Assembly (NCBI RefSeq): GCF_050947875.1
Contig: NC_134570.1
Coordinates: 241,048,584 to 241,112,583, forward strand
Reading direction: 5' to 3'
Origin: Dermacentor variabilis
Taxonomy: Eukaryota > Arthropoda > Arachnida > Ixodida > Ixodidae
DNA: 64,000 nt
Position numbers and translations under genes: made by a program. Below, in pieces: positions 37,201-48,045 of this stretch. Position 1 is the stretch's first letter; every line of letters begins with the position of its first letter. Under the pieces are notes generated by a model. It had not been told where the DNA came from. It searched no databases and was given only the letters and a program-made list of their open reading frames with translations.

Positions 37201-40187
37201 GTCACGAACACAATGGTGCGAATTGCGCACGTGCCCACCCACACGATGTCCGCACGCGCGTCCTCACAGACACGCACACGGTGGTGCAAATTGCGCACGT
37301 GCCCACACAAACGATGTCCGCACGCGCGTCCTTACAGACACGCACACGATGGTGCAAATTGCGCACGTGCCCACACAAACGATGTCCGCACGCGGGTCCT
37401 CACAGACACGCACACGATGGTGCAAATTGCGCACGTGCCCACCCACACGATGTCCGCACGCGCGTCCTCACAGATACGCACACGATGGTGCAAATTACGC
37501 ACGTGCCCACCCACACGATGTCCGCACGCGCGTCCTCACAGACACGCACACGGTGGTGCAAATTGCGCACGTGCCCACGCAAACGATGTCCGCACGCGCG
37601 TCCTCACAGACACGCACATGGTGGTGCAAATTGCGCACGTGCCCACACAAACGATGTGCGCACGCGCGTACTCACAGACACGCACACGGTGGTGCAAATG
37701 CGCACGTGCCCACACAAACGATGTCCGCACGCGCGTCCTCACAGTCACGCACACGATGGTGCAAATTGCGCCCGTGCCCACCCACACGATGTCCGCACGC
37801 GCGTCCTCACAGACACGCACACGGTGGTGCAAAGTGCGCACGTGCCCACACAAACGATGTCCGCACGCGCGTCCTCACAGACACGCACACGGTGGTGCAA
37901 ATTGCGCACGTGCCCACACAAACGATGTCCGCACGCGCGTCCGCACAGACACGCACACGATGGTGCGAATTGCGCACGTGCCCACCCACACGATGCCCGC
38001 ACGCGCGTCCTCACAGTCACGCACACGGTGGTGCAAAATGCGCACGTGCCCACCCACACGATGTCCGCACGCGCGTCCTCACAGACACGCACACGATGGT
38101 GCAAATTGCGCACGTGCCCACCCACACGATGTCCGCACGCGCGTCCTCACAGACACGCACACGGTGGTGCAAATTGCGCACGTGCCCACGCAAACGATGT
38201 CCGCACGCGCGTCCTCACAGACACGCACACGATGGTGCAAATTGCGCACGTGCCCACCCACACGATGTCCGCACGCGCGTCCTCACAGACACGCACACGA
38301 AGGTGCGAATTGCGCATGTGCCCACCCACACGATGTCCGCACGCGCGTCCTCAAAGACACGCACACGGTGGTGCAAATTGCGCACGTGCCCACATAAACG
38401 ATGTCCGCACGCGCGTCCTCATAGACACGCACACGATGGTGCACATTGCGCACGTGCCCACACAAACTATGGGCGCACGCGAGTCCTCACAGACACGCAC
38501 ACGATGGTGCAAATTGCGCACGTGCCCACCCACACGATGTCCGCACGCGCGTCCTCACAGACACGCACACGGTGGTGCAAATTGCGCACGTGCCCACACA
38601 AACGATGTCCGCACGCGCGTCCTCACAGACACGCACACGATGGTGCAAATTGCGCACGTGCTCACCCACACGATGTCCGCACGCGCCTCCTCACAGACAC
38701 GCACATGGTGGGGCAAATTGCGCACGTGCCCACACAAACCATGTCCGCACGCGCGTCCTCACAGACACGCACACGATGGTGCAAATTGCGCACGTGCCCA
38801 CACAAACGATGTCCGCACGCGAGTCCTCACAGACACGCACACGATAGTGCAAATTGCGCACGTGCCCACACAAACGATGTCCGCACGCGCGTCCTCACAG
38901 ACACGCACACGGTGGTGCAAATTGCGCACGTGCCCACACAAACGATGTCCGCACGCGCGTCCTCACAGACACGCACACGGTGGTGCGAATTGCGCACGTG
39001 CCCACACTAACGATGTCCGCACGCGCGTCCTCACAGACACGCACACGGTGGTGCAAATTGCGCACGTGCCCACCCACACGATGTCCGCACGCGCGTCCTC
39101 ACAGACACGCACACGGTGGTCCAAATTGCGCACGTGCCCACACAAACGATGTCCGCACGCGCGTCCTCACAGACACGCACACGGTGGTGCGAATTGCGCA
39201 CGTGCCCACACAAACGATGTCCGCACGCGCGTCCTCACAGACACGCACACGGTGGTGCGAATTGCGCACGTGCCCACACAAACGATGTCCGCACGCGCGT
39301 CCTCACAGTCACGCACACGATGGTGCAAATTGCGCACGTGCCCACCCACACGATGTCCGCACGCGCGTCCTCACAGACACGCACACGGTGGTGCAAATTG
39401 CGCACGTGCCCACCCACACGATGTCCGCACGCGCGGCCTCACAGACACGCACACGGTGGGGCGAATTGCGCACGTGCCCACACAAACGATGTCCGCACGC
39501 GCGTCCTCACAGACACGCACATGGTGGTGCAAATTGCGCACGTACCCACACAAACGATGTCCGCACGCGCGTCCTCACAGTCACGAACACGATGGTGCGA
39601 ATTGCGCACGTGCCCACCCACACGATGTCCGCACGCGCGTCCTCACAGACACGCACACGGTGGTGCAAATTGCGCACGTGCCCACACAAACGATGTCCGC
39701 ACGCGGGTCCTCACAGACACGCACACGATGGTGCAAATTGCGCACGTGCCCACCCACACGATGTCCGCACGCGCGTCCTCACAGACACGCACACGATGGT
39801 GCAAATTGCGCACGTGCCCACCCACACGATGTCCGCACGCGCGTCCTCACAGACACGCACACGGTGGTGCAAATTGCGCACGTGCCTACGCAAACGATGT
39901 CCGCACGCGCGTCTTCACAGACACGCACATGGTGGTGCAAATTGCGCACGTGCCCACACAAACGATGTCCGCACGCGCGTACTCACAGACACGCACACGG
40001 TGGTGCAAATGCGCACGTGCCCACACAAACGATGTCCGCACGCGAGTCCTCACAGACACGCACACGATGGTGCAAATTGCGCACGTGCCCACCCACACGA
40101 TGTCCGCACGCGCGTCCTCACAGACACGCACACGATGTGGTGCAAATTGCGCACGTGCCCACACAAACGATGTCCGCACGCGAGTCC

Positions 40188-41933
40188 TCACAGACACGCA
40201 CACGATGGTGCAAATTGCGCACGTGCCCACACAAACGATGTCCGCACGCGAGTCCTCACAGACACGTACACGATGGTGCAAATTGCGCACGTGCCCACCC
40301 ACACGATGTCCGCACGCGCGTCCTCACAGACACGCACACGGTGGTGCAAATTGCGCACGTGCCCACACAAACGATGTCCGCACGCGCGGCCTCACAGACA
40401 CGCACACGATGGTGCAAATTGCGCACCTGCCCACCCACACGATGTCCGCACGCGCGTCCTCACAGACACGGACACGGTGGTGCAAATTGCGCATGTGCCC
40501 ACACAAACGATGTCCGCACGCACGTCCTCACAGACACGCACACGGTGGTGCAAACTGCGCATGTGCCCACACAAACGATGTCCGCACGCTCGTCCTCACA
40601 GACACGCACACGGTGGTGCAAACTGCGCAAGTGCCCACACAAACGTTGTCCGCACGCGCGTCCTCACAGACACGCGCACGGTGGTGCAAATTGCGCACGT
40701 GCCCACACAAACGATGTCCGCACGCGAGTCCTCACAGACACGCACACGATGGTGCAAATTGCGCACCTGCCCACCCACACGATGTCCGCACGCGCGTCCT
40801 CACAGACACGCACACGGTGGTGCAAATTGCGCACGTGCCTACGCAAACGATGTCCGCACGCGCGTCCTCACAGACACGCACACGGTGGTGCAAATTGCGC
40901 ACGTGCCCACACAAACGATGTCCGCACGCGCGTACTCACAGACACGCACACGGTGGTGCAAATGCGCACGTGCCCACACAAACGATGTCCGCACGCGAGT
41001 CCTCACAGACACGCACACGATGGTGCAAATTGCGCACGTGCCCACCCACACGATGTCCGCACGCGCGTCCTCACAGACACGCACATGGTGGTGCAAATTG
41101 CGCACGTGCCCACACAAACGATGTCCGCACGCGCGTACTCACAGACACGCACACGGTGGTGCAAATTGCGCACGTGCCCACACAAACGATGTCCGCACGC
41201 GTGTCCTCACAGACACGCACACGGTGGTGCAAATTGCGCACGTGCCCACACAAACGATGTCCGCACGCGCGGCCTCACAGACACGCACACGATGGTGCAA
41301 ATTGCGCACCTGCCCACCCACACGATGTCCGCACGCGCGTCCTCACAGACACGCACACGGTGGTGCAAATTGCGCATGTGCCCACACAAACGATGTCCGC
41401 ACGCGCGTCCTCACAGACACGCACACGGTGGTGCAAATTGCGCACGTGCCCACACAAACGATGTCCGCACGCGAGTCCTCACAGACACGCACACGATGGT
41501 GCAAATTGCGCACGTGCCCACACAAACGATGTCCGCACGCGAGTCCTCACAGACACGTACACGATGGTGCAAATTGCGCACGTGCCCACCCACACGATGT
41601 CCGCACGCGCGTCCTCACAGACACGCACACGGTGGTGCAAATTGCGCACGTGCCCACACAAACGATGTCCGCACGCGCGGCCTCACAGACACGCACACGA
41701 TGGTGCAAATTGCGCACCTGCCCACCCACACGATGTCCGCACGCGCGTCCTCACAGACACGCACACGGTGGTGCAAATTGCGCATGTGCCCACACAAACG
41801 ATGTCCGCACGCACGTCCTCACAGACACGCACACGGTGGTGCAAACTGCGCATGTGCCCACACAAACGATGTCCGCACGCACGTCCTCACAGACACGCAC
41901 ACGGTGGTGCAAATTGCGCACGTGCCCACACAA
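40188..41933 (+). repeat. Blocks offset by 1,291 bp near the right edge
   Basis: Marker monomers at 40263 (ACACGTACACGATGG), 40385 (GCGCGGCCTCACAG), 40428 (GCGCACCTGCCC) and 40510 (GCACGTCCTCACAG) recur at +1,291 bp. The offset is one base short of 19 monomers because of a one-base-deleted unit near 40964. Confidence 0.75.
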
Positions 41934-42040
41934 ACGATGTCCGCACGCGAGTCCTCACAGACACGCACACGATGGCTCAAATTGCGCACGTGCCCACCCA
42001 CACGATGTCCGCAGGCGCGTCCTCACAGACACGCACACGA

Positions 42041-42569
42041 ATTCTGCGGCGAAGTCTTATGCACATAAAGATGCGCTAAGACGGCAAGAAGAGAATGATT
42101 TACATCGGGCGTCGTTTTCGTGTGCTTTGCGGTCCACGACTACAGCTGCAGCCAAGTGCAGGCACGAACAAGAGAAGTAGAAGAAATAGCGGAAATAACT
42201 TTATTTCATTCGTTCATCGCGCAGTTGGCGCAAGCAGATAAACAAAGCGAAACTAACTAGCCGCGTGTAAAACTTTATTATACGCACCATTATAAGCTTG
42301 CAAATATTTCTAACGATGTGAAATATTGAACACACGGTTTTTGTGTAGATTATGGTGCTGCGATACAACAAAAAACGTGATGAATTAGTGCATCACAGAC
42401 GTTCATACATGCTGTGGCGCTCCGGTTCCATGATGAGCCAACCCCGCAGGCCCGGGGCCGCCTGGGATAGCCCGCCTAAAGTTCTACATTGCCCGCACGG
42501 TACGCTCGTTGGTTTACCGTCTGGCACGCTTCTTTGTGTTCGCGCTTTTGGCGCATATGTTCTTCAGAC
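42041..42569. other. Array flank and upstream region of the right-hand gene
   Basis: Single-copy-looking sequence starts directly after the last monomer with no visible target-site duplication. The part nearest 42570 is GC-rich and could hold the promoter of the gene starting there. No TATA box is convincing. Confidence 0.4.
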
Positions 42570-42713
42570 ATGGCCTCAAAATGCCTTGTTGAGTTTCGAG
42601 AGAAGAAGATGGTCGCTCATTTCGACGGGTCATTGACACGGCAAGAGCTCATCCGAAAGCTGCAGGCATCCAGCGTCCTGGCGAATGTCGATACAGCGCA
42701 GCTAAAGCTCACG
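42570..42713 (+). CDS. Coding block 1 (start exon)
   Basis: The ATG at 42570 lies in a good context (CAGACATGG). It opens 48 codons with REKKMVAHFDGSLTRQELI and ends in phase 0 before the donor GTACGT. The leucine/charge pattern is PB1-like, but the domain call is weak. Confidence 0.6.
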
Positions 42714-43580
42714 GTACGTATACGCAGTGCGATTGGTGATACATTATATTTTTCTCATTGTGGTAAGAATTCTTCATAGTATCTTCTCGCGCAGTGTACC
42801 TAAATATTGACGAGCACAGGAACAAAGAAAAACGACTACGAACGGTTTGCGCACCATCCATTGTCATCGTCTTTGTTCCCGTCCTCGTCATAAGTACACA
42901 GCGCAAGAAGAAACTATGAACAACCTGCAACTAGCCCAATTCATCGCTCTTTCGACGCATTTTTGCGCTTGGTCTGGTAGGAGCGCGGTGTTGACTTTGT
43001 GTGCGTGCAGTGTCGCGGTCATAATCGAAAGAGCGTCATATCTTCAAAATGCATGCTTGTATGTAACCGCGCTCCAACCTGTAACCTTCATTGAAGCCGA
43101 TTCCAATGAAATTTGTTGCAGTGAGAAGGAAAAAGAGAGTCCTGTAGTGGCCATAAAGGGAACTTGAACCATAATGTAGTGCTGAAGTACTTTATTAAGG
43201 CCTTGCAAAGGTTGGTTCTGTGATTGCCTAAAGAACGGTTACTTGCGTTTTCTTACGTCGTCGCTGCGGTAAAGCTATTGGACAACAGTGCTATATACCA
43301 GTTTAGCCTTTAGTGCTACTTGAAGCTATTTCATTTTTTTTAAGTCTGTCAATTGTTTCCCGACGAGAACGCTATACTTATAAAGTTGTTCATGGTTTCA
43401 TTTGAATTTCGCGCTGCAGTTGCAACACCGAATATCAATATTTCTCGTAACCCTTAAATTTCCGTTCTTGTTTGGAGTGATATTTTTTTATTTATAAGTC
43501 CATTTTGCAAGTGATAGTGGCCTATGGTTATCACGGTGCAAGGTGACCATGCAAGTGCCGGGATGCCTGGATGCGTACGA

Positions 43581-43905
43581 GGCGTTCATTTGAGGGATCG
43601 TCAGCTGTTTTTGCGCAGGCGCGAGTACGAGCGGACGCGAGTCTGGGAGCTTTTGCTCCTTGAATTGCTTCATTATACGACTCTGCTTAGGCACTACGGA
43701 GGAGGTTTTTATGTAGGCGTTTGTCCCTAGGCGTGCCGGCGTTGCGGAGTGGGGTCGTTTGTTTACGCTCGGACGCTGGCTGCTGGCGTGGTAAAATGGG
43801 TGAAGCAGCAGGCACTGACGGCCGATTTGGCGACCGCTGTGTCGGACAGAATGTCTGGCACCTGCGGCACTCGTGCTAACTCAATCGTAGCGGATCATAG
43901 CTTTC
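43581..43905 (+). repeat. Unknown repeat, left inverted copy
   Basis: GGCGTTCATTTGAGGGATCG, GCGCAGGCGCGAGTA and GGCACTACGGAGGAGG recur in inverted orientation at about 46075-46395, at roughly 80% identity over the outer half and weaker inside. The two copies bracket the Penelope palindrome. No coding capacity recognised. Confidence 0.65.
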
Positions 43906-44302
43906 TCGCGCCTTATGGCAATGTACCTTGTAAGTTTACATCACTGATGATTCTGTGGGAGCAGTAGCGACAGTAGTAGAGCCCGGACCGATATATTAAA
44001 AATCTAGAATGCAGAGCGCCTTAGCAATCGCAGTTGAACGCAAGTGGGTGAAAGGCCGCCGGTGACGATGACTGACTCGACACCAGCGGCGCAGGCGCGA
44101 GAAAGTCTGTCCGACGTACCTTCAGAAGTGAAGTTCTGACTGATGTTGCCGAAGTCGCGGGGTGCGGTAGTGCTGAACTTAGCGTCACAAGTTGGCGGCT
44201 GGACGTAATTATATTTACTGAATCGTGCTTTTTACTAACTGTAACAACGTGTCATTATTTAGCATTATTGGCGGCACCTCCAGCACACCAAAGCGGCAAT
44301 GG

Positions 44303-44392
44303 GGACACCAAAGCTAGAACCCGGACTGGACCGTGGGTAGGGGCTCGCAGAGGCCCCAACCCACGGGCCGTCCTGCTTCCAGCTTTGATACC
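44303..44392. repeat. GC-rich 90-bp hairpin
   Basis: An imperfect palindrome around the core CCGTGGGTAGGGGC / GCCCCAACCCACGG, with outer matches CAAAGCT / AGCTTTG. Predicted RNA would fold into one long stem-loop. It could be a foldback element or a structured RNA. Function unknown. Confidence 0.6.
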
Positions 44393-44741
44393 CCCGCTAC
44401 TCCTTGGGTGCCTTAGCTTAATAACCTGCGCCGCCTGCGTTATTGTAACCTCATGTGCTCTCCTAAGGCATCCATTTGCCAATTACATTTGCTGTCCTGG
44501 AGCAGTGCTTGTAAAATATCCAATCTATCCCTTTCAATAGATGAAGCGCCAATAGTGACGGCACACAGGAAAGAATACAGACAGGACAAGGCGCTACTTG
44601 GAACGGTTTATTGAAGTCAAAGGTGGCTGAAAATATAGCTATGAGAAGAGGGGAACGAAAAAAGAGGAACACTGACTATGTGAATGCGCACATGCGAGAA
44701 CACTGAAGATATATATGAAGGGAATCACGTTTAATCTCAAT

Positions 44742-45455
44742 CTAAAACTTATCTAAAAACATGCTTTCCTTCGTGTAAATATTCAGAGACGCGGTGCTGA
44801 CACAGGTGTCCCCTCTTTTCTTAATCTGGTTGGCCTCTAACAATTCATGCGCCACAGAATCTTTACTTTTAACCATGATTGTTGCACCATGAAGCCTTGC
44901 TTCACATACTTGTTTATTTTCATTCCCGCAGGCCTTGCACTGAAGCGGCCAGTTTGAACCATATTCATTCTTTAATGAAAGGTTATGTTCCCGCAGGCGT
45001 TCATTAATACATCGGCCAGTTTGGTCGATATACTCTTTCCCACACTTCCGTGGTATGCGGTATATGACCCCTTCTTCACACTTAACGGAAGGCTTCGTAT
45101 GCTTAATAGAACATGCTACTTTCTTAGACTCATCCGAACCAATCAGGCGGCACAAAGTAGCAAGTTTTCGGGGCGCAGAAAAAACCACAGGAATTTTGTA
45201 TTTCATGGCGGCGTGTTTAAGATTATGCGCCACTTTATGAGAATAGGGTATCACCACTGGTTTAGCCTTCTTTTCGGCTTTTTGACCTTCTTCACTTTTT
45301 TTTCTTTCTTTTTCCACTTTTTTCAATAACGTCTCTGAAACTGCGCTTAAAACCAAGCAAGGAAAGCCAGCCTTCTTCAACTTCAATATCTGGCCGCCAA
45401 AGCTTGCTTGTTCCTTATGACAGCAAGATTTTTTCAGGGAGGATTCGGGACACAT
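44742..45455 (-). pseudogene. Penelope-like protein C-terminus with altered GIY-YIG
   Basis: The 237-residue open frame lacks the reverse transcriptase core. It has a lysine-rich stretch (about residues 45-68) and then the endonuclease segment GVIYRIPRKCGKEYIDQTGR followed by CINERLREHNLSL. In active Penelope-like elements the second half reads YIGQTGRC. Here the Gly of YIG is Asp, so nuclease activity is doubtful. A Cys/His cluster (CKACGNENKQVCEARLHG) follows, and the frame ends in a conserved tail shared with the plus-strand copy. The GIY-YIG enzyme would nick target DNA for retrotransposition. The 5' part is truncated. Confidence 0.75.
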
Positions 45456-45495
45456 AGTGGCAATTGCACGTTGAACAGTCTTGGAGTGTGTGTTG

Positions 45496-45810
45496 GACTG
45501 TATACCGCTGAAGTGTGGGAAAGAGTATATCGGCCAAACTGGCCGATGTATTAATGAACGCCTGTGGGACCATGACCTTTCATTGAAAAATTGATATGGT
45601 TCAAACTTGGCGCTTCATTGCAAGGCCTGCGGGAATGAGAAGAAACAAGTATGTGAAGCAAGGCCTCATGATACAATAATCATGTTTAAAAGTAAGAATT
45701 CTGTGGCACGTGAATTGTTGGAGGCCAACCAGATTAAGAAAACAGGGGACACCTGTGTCAGCACCCCGTCTCTGAATATTTACACAAAGGAAAGCATATT
45801 TTTTGGATAA
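45496..45810 (+). pseudogene. Second Penelope-like GIY-YIG fragment
   Basis: Plus-strand copy of the same C-terminus. It keeps the unaltered YIGQTGRC motif (about 45527-45552) and NERL, but a TGA near 45592 interrupts it before the segment CKACGNEKKQVCEAR at 45622. The frame from 45607 to 45810 ends SLNIYTKESIFFG. Inactive fragment. Confidence 0.75.
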
Positions 45811-46074
45811 GTTTAAGATTTAGATTAAACGTGATTCCCTTCATTTATATCTTCAGTGTTCTCGCACGTGCGAATTCACATAGTCAGTGTTCCTCTTTTT
45901 TCGTTCCCCTCTCCTCATGGCTATATAATCAGCCACCTTTGACTTCAATAAACAGTGGCAAGTAGCGCCTTTTGTCCTGTCTGTATTCCTTCCTGTGTGC
46001 CGTCACTATTGGCGCTTCATCTATTGAAAGATATGCACCAACTAGCCGCACAACGTGTCTTACTCCAATCTATC

Positions 46075-46395
46075 ATCGTGCCGAAAAAAGTGACCCACGA
46101 CTTATACAACACCAATAAGAACCTTGCCCATTCACGCACAGCGATCACCAAATGGCGCGTCCGTGCCAACTGCCTCACCGCGCGGGCAGCCAGCGGTGGA
46201 GCATTATCAAACGCGACCGCACTCAGCAATGCCAGCATCTAGGGGACAAACGCATAAACACGCGCTAAGAAACCTCCTCCGTAGTGCCTAGGCAGAGTCC
46301 TATATTCAAGGAGCAAAAGCCCCCAGATTCTCCCTCTCACGCCCGCTTTTACTCGCGCCTGCGCACAAACGACTGGCGATCCCTCAAATGAACGT
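46075..46395 (-). repeat. Unknown repeat, right inverted copy
   Basis: Reverse-complement counterpart of 43581-43905, placed symmetrically outside the Penelope palindrome. Confidence 0.65.
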
Positions 46396-46861
46396 CTAGT
46401 TAGATGCCTGGCTTCGTGTCGTTACATTGTAGGCGCTCGTCAGTCGGTGCGGCGATTTCAACCTCGCTTTCATTAGCATAATGCCGGCGCTGCAGGAGAT
46501 AGCTAGCCTTGCACTTTTGTGCCGCATTCGAAAGGCTTCTGGTTCTACCATGTCGAGGCCGGTGATAGATTGCGACATGCCAGCTTTTTGTGATCGCGCT
46601 CAAAAAATGCAGCATGCGAAACGAAACCACGCTTTCAAGTATCACGTCAGAGTGCGCTTATTTAGTTGTGCGGCCACGGTGGCTACCCGTCGCGGAGCGC
46701 GGGCATTTGCTCCTTTTGGCGATAATCGCCACTGTTCCAATCACCGTGCCATATCTGACGCCTTAAAAAAAATCTAAGTGACCCGTAATGCTGCAGTAAA
46801 CAATACTTTGCTGTTGAATGAAGAATAAGTACAGCAGTATTCTTTTCTTAACCTCTTGCAA

Positions 46862-46962
46862 CCGGTGTATGATGAAGACTTCAAAGTATTCGTAGATGTC
46901 CCAGATGACTTTGTCATTATCGACAAACTTAAATTGCAACTAAAAGAAGTGAGCGAGTACCG
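46862..46962 (+). CDS. Coding block 2 (acceptor lesion)
   Basis: Encodes VYDEDFKVFVDVPDDFVII and a LKLQLKEVSEYR end, in phase with block 1. A good pyrimidine tract (TTCTTTTCTTAACCTCTTGC) is followed by AA where AG is expected. The donor is CG|GTAAGT. Confidence 0.6.
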
Positions 46963-46964
46963 GT

Positions 46965-47660
46965 AAGTTCAACACAAAGAAGCACTGGCATGACATTTTG
47001 ACCGCATTTTATGTTTGCAATAAAGGTTTTCAATTTTGAAACCCTAAACAATTACACAAGCCTCAAAACAGCCTAAATAATTTCCCATGACAGCATTGCT
47101 ATGAACAAATTGGGTTTCATTTCCAAGGAGGTAGGTGTATGTGTCATGGTGCTGAAGGCGGTCACGCGACAGCAGCACATTGTGACATTTCTGCACTTTC
47201 CCAGGCTTGCTGAATTGCTGGTAAAGTAATGTAGGCATTCAACTGTAGTAGTGTAGCGCAATATGGCAGAAAAATACACAAATAAAAGACACTAGCACGG
47301 TTGCCACAATCAACTGTTTACCGAGAGGCCATCCACGATTTGGTGGGCTTGCACACCATCGCATCACTGGGAAAAAATCTACGACACAAGAAAGCTTGTG
47401 TAAAATAAATGGCATTCATAAAATAGTGCTCGAGATAGTGCAGGCTTGTGGATGCTTCATGCCGCAAATAGCTAGAAGCATTCCTTTTGATAAAAAAATG
47501 CCTCCAGTGCGAATGGTGACGTGCTGTTCTACCCCTGCCTAGAATCTTGTAACTCTGTCGTATAATGTAGTTATGAAGTAACACCCGTGGTTGTTTTATA
47601 TCCTCATTTGCTTTCAGTACACATCTGGAAACAGTAAAACGTATAACGAAATTGAAACTT
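46965..47660. other. Intronic stretch, nothing recognised
   Basis: Short minus-strand open frames (47238-47044 and 47584-47318) show no motif I can name. Assigned to an intron of the 42570-58500 gene. Confidence 0.4.
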
Positions 47661-48045
47661 CACAAAGCAATAATATCCACAGAATCTTTAAGACTTGTAA
47701 ACGCATTAATTTCTTTACAAAAGCATACAAATCCTGTTTTCATTGAACTTTACTCACTCTTATGCAACAGCTATTTCTCACATAGACATGTAATATGCTG
47801 GGTACCTGGCCATTGAGGCATCGAGGGTAGTGTACTAGCTGACAAAATGGCCGCATCGTTCACATCACTAGCTATTATTCCTACAACTGCTGTCCCTGTC
47901 ACAGATCTGAAGCCTTTCTTATGAAAGAAACTGTGAAACCACAATTAGGTTTCTGGCCCTCCGCCACAAAATTGCGGCAAACAGATGTCCTATTCTATCG
48001 TCTCATAATAGAACACACATTTTGTACCCATAATTTTCTACCCAT
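47660..48045 (+). mobile_element. I/Jockey-like LINE, RNase H fragment (left part)
   Basis: Plus-strand frames give the end of an RNase H domain and the region after it: YFSHRHVICWVPGH, GSVLADKMAASFTSLAI, TTAVPVTDLKPF, then PQLGFWPSATKLRQTDVLFY and RLIIEHTFCTHNFLP. The W-x-P-x-H and A-D pattern is typical of LINE RNase H. A stop after PGH and one frameshift make it dead. The element is split by a second LINE and resumes at about 48870. Confidence 0.75.

Larger units (their letters stand above)
9052..42040 (+). repeat. 33-kb satellite array, 68-bp monomer, about 485 copies
   Basis: An unbroken head-to-tail array of a 68-bp unit beginning GATGGTGCAAATTGCGCACG, continuing with TGCCCACACAAACGATG and ending with CTCACAGACACGCACAC (example 9322-9389). 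Length 32,989 bp divided by 68 gives about 485 units. The canonical monomer is about 60% GC and holds about nine CpGs, including the one across the junction. It contains two perfect 8-bp palindromes, GCACGTGC (a CACGTG E-box) and ACGCGCGT. Main variants are CCCACACAAACG versus CCCACCCACACG in the middle, GCGCGTCC versus GCGAGTCC, and CACGATGG, CACGGTGG or CATGGTGG at the junction. The second monomer (9120-9185) is 66 bp and the first is diverged, as is usual at array edges. No stop codon occurs in any plus frame of the monomer, which creates plus-strand open frames up to 2,854 codons. I treat these as artefacts. Confidence 0.97.
44531..46030. mobile_element. Two Penelope-like element copies head to head (1.5-kb palindrome)
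   Basis: The outer end CTTTCAATAGATGAAGCGCC at 44531 is the reverse complement of the right end at 46030. Matching sequence continues inward: AAAGAATACAGACAGGACAA on the left, and a tract from CCTTTTGTCCTGTCTGTATT on the right. Each arm carries a C-terminal GIY-YIG endonuclease segment of a Penelope-like element, minus on the left and plus on the right. Penelope elements often have complex terminal repeats, so this may be one insertion or two independent ones. Confidence 0.75.

Noticed and set aside
9104..42001. Hundreds of 60-128 codon minus-strand frames at 68-bp spacing
   Set aside because: They are shadows of the satellite: each starts and ends at the same monomer positions.
9052..42040. 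CRISPR array
   Set aside because: There are no unique spacers between repeats, the units abut directly, and the surroundings are eukaryotic.
9052..42040. Telomeric repeat
   Set aside because: The unit is 68 bp and not TTAGG-like. Both flanks are ordinary sequence.
46840..46862. U12-type intron (AT-AC) explaining the AA acceptor of block 2
   Set aside because: TTTTCTTAAC resembles a U12 branch site, but the upstream donor is GTACGT, not the U12 consensus RTATCCTT. A mutated ordinary acceptor is simpler.
47044..47584. Minus-strand short frames as exons of another gene
   Set aside because: No consistent splice sites or recognisable domains could be found.
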